A stretch of DNA of 64,000 nt from Cherax quadricarinatus (Eukaryota; Arthropoda; Malacostraca; Decapoda; Parastacidae), in NCBI RefSeq assembly GCF_038502225.1, contig NC_091369.1, positions 1,201,001 to 1,265,000 of the forward strand. Direction: 5' to 3'. Under the pieces are notes generated by a model. That model saw only the letters and a program-made list of their open reading frames with translations. It ran no database searches and was not told where the DNA came from. The translations under genes were made by a program, and so were the position numbers. Within the stretch, counting starts at the first letter, position 1, and each line of letters opens with the position of its first letter. This document shows positions 56,261 through 64,000 of this stretch, in pieces.

Positions 56261-57907
56261 TCGTTCCAGTCACAGTATTGTGCCTTTTTTTTATTTTGAT
56301 GCTTGTTTCAATTTACAGCCTGTGGTATTAGTCCCCCTTAATCTTGTGCCCCTCACCAGTATCTTGATCTAAGGATTGTACCTAATGAATGCATTCTGTA
56401 TCTACAGTTACAGTATCTTGAAAAGCACAGTATGTCATTTTTCCATGATTTTTTACTTTTAATAGCTTTTTGCAGTTGGGGGTTTGCCTACTTGCTCAAG
56501 ACCAGTCTGTACTGAACTGTGCAGCTGCTCTTATTTTCACTCCTAACTGGTGTTCCATTAGTTCCTGCATGTGAGAGTTGTATTGGGTCCCTGACAAGGT
56601 AAGAATTGAATTTAAACTGGTTATTTAAACATTTTCAATTTTAACTTGCCCAAAGTATATTGCGGATGGGCTTGTGCGTCTGACATTAGGTTCTGGCATA
56701 TTTGTGAATTGCCTTGTTGTGCAAGTACTTGTAATTTGAATTTCATGGAAAAAATAAGGACATTAAAATAGCTCAGATAATCCGTGAAATACATGTAATA
56801 CACAAAATTTGAGCTTGGCTATTAACTGAAAAGTCTGTTACTTATAAGAGTGCAAGGAACTGTGCTCGGCTACTTTTTTTTTTTTTTTTTTTTAACTGGG
56901 TCTCCTGAAGCAAGGTGAAAATATTTCTAAGCATAAATTGAGAAATCCTGACCTGGACATTAAAAAAAAAAAAAAAAAACACCAAGGGCTTAATAATGTC
57001 ATTCAGTGATTTTTGTAATGTGATATATTTTCTAAAAATGCATAAATAATAATTTATGTACTACAATCATTACACTCTAAATAGAGGTACTGTACATCTT
57101 TCACTGGCTTAAATTTAGAATAATATAAGGTGGATATGACTGAATAAATTATCAAATATAGTAAACCCCTCTCATTAATGAATTTCAGATAAAGCTGGCC
57201 AGACAAATGCTTTATCAAACAATTCCATACAAAAATGTCTGGTTGTCAAGCCAACCAACCAAATCCAGGACCAGTCTGTTTTAATTGTTTCCTGAACTGT
57301 AGGCTATTGCTGTCAGTTTGTGCTCTATCTATACTCTTCGTTCAGTATAATTTTATCTGGATTTGGAACATATTAGCAATTGCCACTAACAAATTTCTGA
57401 AGAAAGTTGAATTAAAGAGGCTTGAATTTGGCATTTGTGGTTGAGGTATGTAAGGAATACGGTGTATAATATCTGTAGCAGCAAGGGCAAACTTGCAGCT
57501 ATGCTCTAAGTTCAATGGTTGGTCAAGAAAGCACATGAAAAGCCTATAATCTTGGCAGTTCATAATACCTCCCCATGAAAAGGTAAGTAAAATTACTATA
57601 AATTAGAGTACTATACTGTAGTACTCCAGGTTATACCCACATTGTGTCCAGTTTGCCATATCATACACCCCTTTCCTCATTAGTCCTTTAATGAGAGGTT
57701 TCACTGTACATACAGAACCACTTTCAAAGAATTTTTTTTTCTAAATTTAAAGCTGTACAACAACACTAATCACCTGTAAAAAAATATTAAAATGGTTTAA
57801 ATTAAATGCTGAACCTTGCTACCTCTAAAGAGGTTCCTTTGTCATTAAGAAGCTAACCTCTCCTTGAATTAAACCCTGCACCCGGTATAATATGATCCCT
57901 AAGAGTT
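56261..57907. other. No gene recognised
   Basis: AT-rich with T and A runs at about 56873-56893 and 56964-56980. No coding frame or recognised repeat. Confidence 0.5.
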
Positions 57908-58075
57908 TAGCCCCTCAAGGAAGGTTCCTTGATGTTGGTGAGGGGCTCTTGATTTAGGGAATTGGATCTGTGCTCCAGTTCCCCGAATTAAGCCTGAATG
58001 CCTTCCACATCCCCCCCCCCCCAGGAGCTGTATAATCCTCCGGGTTTAGCGCTTCCCCCTTGATTATAATAATAA
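57908..58075 (+). mobile_element. SINE family E copy (~168 bp)
   Basis: It has CCCCTCAAGGAAGGTTCCTT, GGGAATTGGATCTGTGCTCC, GAATTAAGCCTGAATGCC, a C run, then CGGGTTTAGCGCTTCCCCCT and TGATTATAATAATAAG. Confidence 0.75.
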
Positions 58076-59879
58076 GAGTTTAGCACTCCTCATGGGGAAG
58101 AAGTGCTAGGCTGTGATGGTGCATGGAGAAATAATCATGCATGATCCAAATAAGGGAAGGACAGGTCAAATTCCATGAATACGTCATCTTGCTAGCATCA
58201 AGAAGCCTCCCTTGCAAGGGACATGAATAATAAACCTTGCACACAGGAAAGTAAGCAATTTCTCTCCACAGGTATTGCTTTGCTTAAGTTCAACACATTC
58301 CTACTTTCCAGAGCAGACAGTGGTTGAAATGTTATCCCCCCAGCTTTCCTATATCCAAACATCCTAAGATATGCAATCTGACTGTTCCCTTGGTATTACA
58401 GTACACGTTTTTAAATAGATGGATTGACTACATGAATGGGGAAAGCACTAAACGTAGTCATGCCATGTAGAATAGTCAATCTGGTTTGATTAAAGGAAGT
58501 ACTAACACCTTTTTAATTTTAAATAGACAATTACCCAAAGAATGGCTGTATGACCTTTCTGGGTTTAGCAATCTTCCTACCCCCTCCCTCCAAAAAAAAA
58601 AAAAAAAAAAATCCTTAGTTTTGAAACCAGACCTTCCCCTTTTAAATTAAACCGGAGTGCCTCCCATTCCTTGGGCACTAATGATAGCTAAGGGTTTACC
58701 CCCTGCTTAATTACATTCTGCCTCTACTCCCAATCAAGATGCATGTATATTACTGTTAGGAACATTATCTCTTCCAAAACATCCTCCCTCCCCCCCTCTG
58801 CCTTTCCTCACAATACTTATCCATACCAGATCTATACATAGCCTAGCTGAATAGCATTTGCTACAGACATGTGGCATTGTGCAGCTAGCACAAACAGCCT
58901 TGTTGCTTGGGCCATAAACTAGGCTGCAGGGGTAGTGAACCTTTAAAAGGTTTTCAGGTAACCTTGCCTCTTATTCTGTTGTAGTAATGTGATTCACCCA
59001 TTTCAGCCTCGCATTTTTCATTCCTCAAATCTATATAGGGTTTCTCGCACCCTTCTGAGAAAAGATAGTTTCACTAACTTTATCATCATTGCCATATTTA
59101 AAAAATCCCACATCTCTCCTGTATAGTTCCTTGTCTACTAAAGAAATAGTTAGACCAGACGATAAAAAGCTTCACAATGGCATTTTTTACCTTAATCTCA
59201 TTACTTCCACCTCTTGTACCTTACCACCTTGGCAATTTAAATGTGCAGATTGGATTGGTTGCTCTATGCATGGTATGCCTTCCCCCCCGCCCCCAGTACT
59301 TGTAAATAATTAGGGAAGGATAAGTTACTACTATTCACCTCTGCTCTCTGCAGTTATGCTAGCCATTCCCTGGACCTTGGGTAAACATAACTATCCTGAT
59401 TCTCTCCTAGTCAAACTTGCACATCTCTTCTCTTCCATCCATCAATCATCTTCCCTTTCATATCTGCCTCCATCCCCATATCCCATCTAAATATTTTTAT
59501 TCAATTATCCATAAATGACTTGAATTTTTCACTGATGGCCCCTACCCAGAATAAACATAGCAAATATAGTGAATATGGAGGTCTGGCAATAAGCTTGACA
59601 AATTTTGCATTGTGAAAAAAAAAAAAACTATTCTCACATGTGCAAAACAAAGAACTAAGCCTCTATTTAATTTTTATCTCCGATTCTTTTAATGAACTTT
59701 TCTCCTGACAAATCATGTCCTTCATCTATGCAAGTCAATAAATTGTCTAATTATTTTATTACATAATATCAATAACTGCACTACTGATTCAATCATCATC
59801 ACCCATTCCTAACCCATGGCAATAGAGCAGAGTAAGAATTTTCAATTAAAAAAAAAGAAACTCAAAATATACAGTAACC
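58076..59879. other. No gene; 3' flank of the synthetase gene and decayed repeats
   Basis: TTATTTTATTAC at about 59752 contains a minus-strand AATAAA 120-130 bases past the synthetase stop, a possible poly(A) signal. A decayed family E SINE-like patch lies near 58550-58690. No coding frame stands out. Confidence 0.5.
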
Positions 59880-59990
59880 TCATTTCTTGATAGTAAAGTT
59901 AAGGGCCCGTGGCATCATGTACTGCTTTACAATCTCGTCAGTAACAGATTTTCTCCGCTCCTGATGCTCTGCTATCATCTTCTGAAGAAT
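59880..59990 (-). CDS. WARS1: TrpRS last coding exon
   Basis: It encodes 36 residues from [15 protein letters not shown] to FTIKK and the TGA at 59880-59882. The acceptor (CTTTTCAG) ends at 59991. This helical end belongs to the anticodon-binding region. Confidence 0.9.
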   Translation of the reverse strand: MLQKMIAEHQERRKSVTDEIVKQYMMPRALNFTIKK

Positions 59991-62900
59991 CTGAAAAGGA
60001 AAGATTTAGTATAAAACCCTTGTCATAATCCTTGGAGTGTTACATACAGATTATCTTCCTTCAAAGGTATCTGAAAATCCTCACCTTAATGTTGGGGTTT
60101 AGTGTTCTTGATTATAATACCTTAATGTTATAATTTGCTTGTAATTTTCTAAAACTGGCCATTTTACTACCAATAAAGATAAGCACATTATGAAAGTAGT
60201 TCCTCAGTAAGAACAAAGCAGGATACCTATAAATAAAGAAATGACATTTGGCTATACGAGAACTAATGCAGCATTTTCCCAAACCACTTTGGACTTGTTG
60301 GCTGCTTCAACCCTTCACAAACACCACAGAAGTAACAATCCTTATATTAAAGGCACATTACTATCCCCAGGCTGCAATCGAGATAAATATACTAACGAGT
60401 ATGTAAACAATAATCAAGCATGACTGCTGGCAGATACAGTACAACAAAAGCTAATTAATTAAATTAACTTTCCTTTAAACTTCACAAATGGTTCATCCCC
60501 ATTGACCCATTCACTTAACTATGCTGTTCTTTTTTTTCCTTACAAAGAAAATATTGGCTTGTAAATAATTTTCAGTGCTTGTTTACAAACTCAGCCACCT
60601 TGACTTTAAAAAATTTCATTAAAAAAAAAGTAGCAGTGAAATTATGCTGTTCTGCAAGATATGAGAGTGCGTGGATGTAGTGCAGATGATAGAAACGATT
60701 GTGAATGTTTTGAATGAAAAGTAGCTGGATGTCCTGGCTCTTAAGAAACAAAACAAAGGGGTAGGAGAATTTCAGTGGGGAGAAATAAATGGGCTTAGGT
60801 CAGGAAGGAGTAGGAATAATGTTGAAGGATCAGTTATGACAAGAGAGGGAGTATAAATGCATAAGTTTAAGGATTGTGGAGTATAATAAGGGTCAGATGT
60901 GAAAAGAGGGTTATACTAGGTGTTGATGCACCTGGGGAAGAGAGGAGTGCAGAGAGATTTTAGGAAAAGTCGAGTGTTCAGGAAGTTTGAACCAAGTGAG
61001 TAATTGTGGTATGGGACTTAAATGCGAAAGTGGGAGAAACTATTGTAGATGACATAGTAGGTAAGTTTGGGGTGCCAGGCATAAATGATAATGGGGTTCA
61101 CTAACTAGTGCCTGCCCAACAATGGCCAATGAGTGGTTTTACCACTGTTTTTAACAGCCACATTAGCAATAACCTCATTAATAAGGCATTAAAGGTAGAA
61201 GTGTGAGCCACTAAACCATCACTTGCAATACCAACATTGAAAAATCAAAAGGCTCCTTAACCCTTTGACTGTCGCGGCCGTATATATACGTTTTACGAGG
61301 TGCCGTATATATACTCATAAATTCTAGCGGCTTCAAATCAAGCAGGAGAAAGCTGGTAGGCCCACATGTGAGAGAATGGGTCTGTGTGGTCAGTGTGCAC
61401 CATATAAAAAAAATCCTGGAGCACGCAGTGCATAATGAGAAAAAAAAAAACTCCGACCGTTTTTTTTAATTAAAATGCCGACTTTGTGGTCTATTTTCGT
61501 ATAGTATTTATGGTTGTATTCTCGTTTTCTTGGTCTCATTTGATAGAATGGAAAACATATTACAGAAATAGAGGTGTTTTTGATTGATTTTACTATAAAA
61601 AGAACCTAGAAATAGAGCTCAAAGTAGGGGAAATGTTTGATTTTTGCCAATGTTCAAAAGTAAACAAATGATGCCATTGTCTAATAAATGTCCAACTAGC
61701 CATTCTAATATGCAGTCATGAATGGGTTGATGTTATTTATACAGTTATTACAGCATTGCAGTAGTCTGCATAATAGTAAGTTTAATATTTTTTGTTTGAA
61801 TAAAAATTCAAAATAGAAAGCAAGAGTAATATCAGAGGGGCCTGGAGACGTGACTGATGAACAAAGAAAACGTTATTTTAGAGCCTGGAATGTCTGCATT
61901 GTTCATTCTGGACCTTATTTTGAAATTGTCATATTTTTTAGTTTTCGTGAAATTGGCCAAATTGCAAATTTCTGACCACATCATTAGGTAGTTGAAATCA
62001 GTAAATGGGCAGTTTCTTGTACTCAATCGATAGAAAAAATGAAGTTCTAAAGAAATAGCTATGAGTTTGGGCGACTGGAACAATGGAATTAGCCGAAAAT
62101 AGGGCTCAAAGTGGGCGAAATCGCCGATTTGTAAACAGCGCCGAGGTCACTAACTTCGCGAGAGCATAATTCCGTCAGTTTTCCATCAAATTTCGTTTTT
62201 TTGGTGTCATTACAATCGGGAAAAGATTCTCTATCATTTCATAAGAAAAATAATTTTTTTTTTTTTAAATTTTGCGACACCAGGAGACACCTCAGGATTG
62301 GGGGTTGCGACAGTCAAAGGGTTAAATGGCTTGCATCAAGAGTATTTTGAATCTTAAGAGCATGTGATTTGACCTGACCTGTCTCCTCAAGGAATAGGCT
62401 TTTGATCCAATGAAGTGTACCTGCCCCTCTTCTCTGGATTGAACCTGATTGCCTCCCATTCCCTATGCCCTGTATGTCTCCTATGGGCTAATCACTTTAA
62501 AGGTTATAATAATCACCTGACAGTTTCAGATTTCCCCCCCCCCTTTTTTTTTTACAGTCGTGACCTGATAATGGTTCAGAACAGACTGAAATGCTATTGT
62601 AATTTTTCTTTCAAAATAGAGAACTGCAGTATTTGTGCACTGTTCCAACTACAGTTCAGTGATTTTTCATTCTTCTTTGCATTATCTTACAGTACTGTAT
62701 ATTTTCAAACAGTTTAATAAACTGAGAGAAAAGGAAAGTGGTAGTAAACATGTCAAATAAAAAAAAAGTACAGCATGGGACTTTTGTAGTAAATTTCCCA
62801 AACCCAATCTCATTAACTCACCTTCCTCAGAGAAAGATGGGACAAACTATCTTTGTCTTTATGGCCACCTACAAAAGTAATTAAAATTGTGTGCTTACCC

Positions 62901-63774
62901 AAAACTCTCTATCCTTCAATCATTTCATCCTGACACTTCAAGATTTTCAATAATATTATATATCACTATTTTAAGAATTAGTGTTGGCAAGTGAAAACTG
63001 TATATGGATTAACTTTAAAAATACAGATGCCAATAATTATAACCAGTACCTGAATCAACTCTGCCTTGAGTTCTCCAGTGAGCATTTGACCAGAGGAATA
63101 CTGCTGCCGAATCTCTTCTAATCTACCATCATCTTCCATGAAGAATCTAAGGTACATAAAAGACACATCCACCTCACAGTCTCCACCCTTTTCTCTGTGT
63201 TCCTCTACTGTATCTTTGCCACCTGAGAAAGCATATTTGTTTACCTGTAGGGAAAATTAAATTATATAATTAAGAGAAAAAGATTAATCTAAATCTGTAT
63301 CTATTGTAAAAAAAAAAAAATGCAATTTCCAGAATTGTCATTTATATATAATATACAGGCCCCTGTACACTGTTTATTTTTCATTTATTTATATGTACCT
63401 GTACTATATTAATTTTAGTATAAAATATCTGGCATTTTCTATGGGTGAACTGGGTTTAGCCTTTCTTTTTTATTTTTTATAATAATAATAATCTATGGCA
63501 AATTAAATCTTCATCATCAGTAATGCTCTTATGTTATTTGATGGCTGGCATGTTAAAAAAATTATAGTTTAACAATTAATTTATGAACTAGGATTACAAC
63601 CTTTTTCTTAATTTGATTTGCAGTGTCAGTCAAAAATATAGATGAATTCTCATCTGAGGCACTCATCTTGCTACTGGCACCCTGCAGTGCTGGGAAGAAG
63701 GTGGAGTGAATGAGTGCAGGCTTTTGGAATCCTAACCTGGGTGCGACGTCCCGGGTCATCCGGAAGTACGGGTC
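59880..63774 (-). CDS. WARS1: Cytoplasmic tryptophanyl-tRNA synthetase, C-terminal three exons (gene continues to the right)
   Basis: The enzyme charges tRNA-Trp with tryptophan using ATP, in the cytosol. Joining 63774-63601, 63244-63050 and 59990-59880 gives 159 residues in phase 0 at each junction, colinear with the C-terminus of eukaryotic cytoplasmic TrpRS. It includes [19 protein letters not shown], where KMSAS is the class I signature loop that positions ATP, then [48 protein letters not shown] and the final [17 protein letters not shown]. The catalytic Rossmann fold and HIGH-like motif are in exons outside the window. All splice sites are GT/AG. No defect is seen, so this is probably the working gene. 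Confidence 0.93.
60663..61098 (+). mobile_element. Old RTE-like LINE endonuclease relic in the TrpRS intron
   Basis: GTGCGTGGATGTAGTGCAGA matches the LINE ORF start (complement of about 21700). Later CACCTGGGGAAGAGAGGAGT and GGGGTGCCAGGCATAAATGA match its endonuclease region. Many gaps; no open frame. It runs antisense to the host gene. Confidence 0.75.
61257..62325 (+). mobile_element. piggyBac-type MITE, copy 2, in the last TrpRS intron
   Basis: TTAA at 61257-61260 and 62322-62325 flank CCCTTTGACTGTCGC and GCGACAGTCAAAGGG. The interior aligns along its length with 5775-6845 (for example AAATCAAGCAGGAGAAAGCT against AAATCAAGCGGGAGAAAGCT). Non-autonomous; no coding frame over 83 codons. Confidence 0.85.
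62385..62515 (+). repeat. Decayed SINE family E-like copy
   Basis: CTCCTCAAGGAATAGGCTTT at the start and CTATGGGCTAATCACTTTAA then GGTTATAATAATC at the end follow the family E order. Weak similarity. Confidence 0.4.
63050..63244 (-). CDS. WARS1: TrpRS penultimate coding exon
   Basis: It encodes 65 residues from VNKYAFSGG to [10 protein letters not shown]. The acceptor is CCCTACAG and the donor GTACTG. Confidence 0.9.
63601..63774 (-). CDS. WARS1: TrpRS exon with the KMSAS loop
   Basis: It encodes 58 residues from [15 protein letters not shown] to ANQIKKK. KMSAS is at exon residues 36-40. The acceptor is TTACAG at 63775-63780 and the donor GTTGTA. Confidence 0.92.
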
Positions 63775-64000
63775 CTGTAATATATTTAGTAAAATACATA
63801 CATGGTGTTTGTATGTGATTTGACTAATGTTTTTATCTTTATCTACATTTACACTAAGTATTCCAGAAGATTACATATTTATGCTGGTCAATACCAAGGC
63901 ATGCTAGTTTTCAGCCTGGTATAGTTTGACATTTCCCCTTCATCTCATCCTTAATAAAGTTATGCCTTTAACATTTAATTTCTTTGTTAATATAGCAAAC

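Overview
This is eukaryotic, animal nuclear DNA. Genes are split by introns, CDS density is very low, and most of the window is transposable elements, foldbacks, minisatellites and microsatellites. The repeat mix (RTE-like and CR1/L2-like LINEs, tRNA-derived SINEs whose tails read like GGGTTTAGCGCTTCCCC, long TA and CA arrays) is what I associate with arthropods, most likely a decapod crustacean. The species call is inference from memory; no database was searched.

Two host genes can be supported. (1) An HMGA-like architectural chromatin protein on the plus strand: coding exons 39859-40050 and 47632-47706 give an 88-residue protein with three AT-hooks and an acidic tail. Its 7.6-kb intron carries two LINEs. 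(2) The 3' end of a cytoplasmic tryptophanyl-tRNA synthetase gene on the minus strand: exons 63601-63774, 63050-63244 and 59880-59990 give the last 159 residues, including the KMSAS loop. The gene continues past the right edge, and its last intron holds a 1.07-kb piggyBac-type MITE.

Layout: 1-7440 is a minus-strand Ty3/gypsy element with Gmr1-like features (coiled-coil and SCAN-like Gag, protease followed directly by integrase). It is broken by two RTE-like LINE pieces and by a TTAA-flanked MITE in its LTR. 7625-9131 is a 1.5-kb foldback with TA target duplication. 9.9-14.3 kb holds TA and CA arrays around RTE-LINE 3' ends and a LINE-derived SINE. 14.3-18.5 kb holds LINE and SINE remnants and a 210-bp TTAA MITE. 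18.5-22.1 kb is a nearly full-length but frameshifted RTE-like LINE. 23.5-24.8 kb is a 20-bp minisatellite and 26.75-27.98 kb a 28-bp satellite. 29-37 kb holds CR1-like LINE copies, an I-clade LINE relic and SINEs. 38-48.4 kb is the HMGA-like gene. 50628-52962 is an apparently intact Tigger/pogo transposon with TIRs and a 598-aa transposase. 54.2-56.3 kb is a foldback around a 1.5-kb ACT/ACC triplet array. 59.9-64 kb is the synthetase gene.

The genes here do not form a pathway; the biology is mainly genome dynamics. The most interesting points are a LINE fragment flanked by a 247-bp duplication of its target, a Gmr1-like gypsy element with a SCAN-like capsid, a SINE made from the two ends of an RTE LINE, a foldback whose two arms both contain a segment of a piggyBac MITE, the intact Tigger copy, and a possible truncated HMGA isoform made by intronic polyadenylation.
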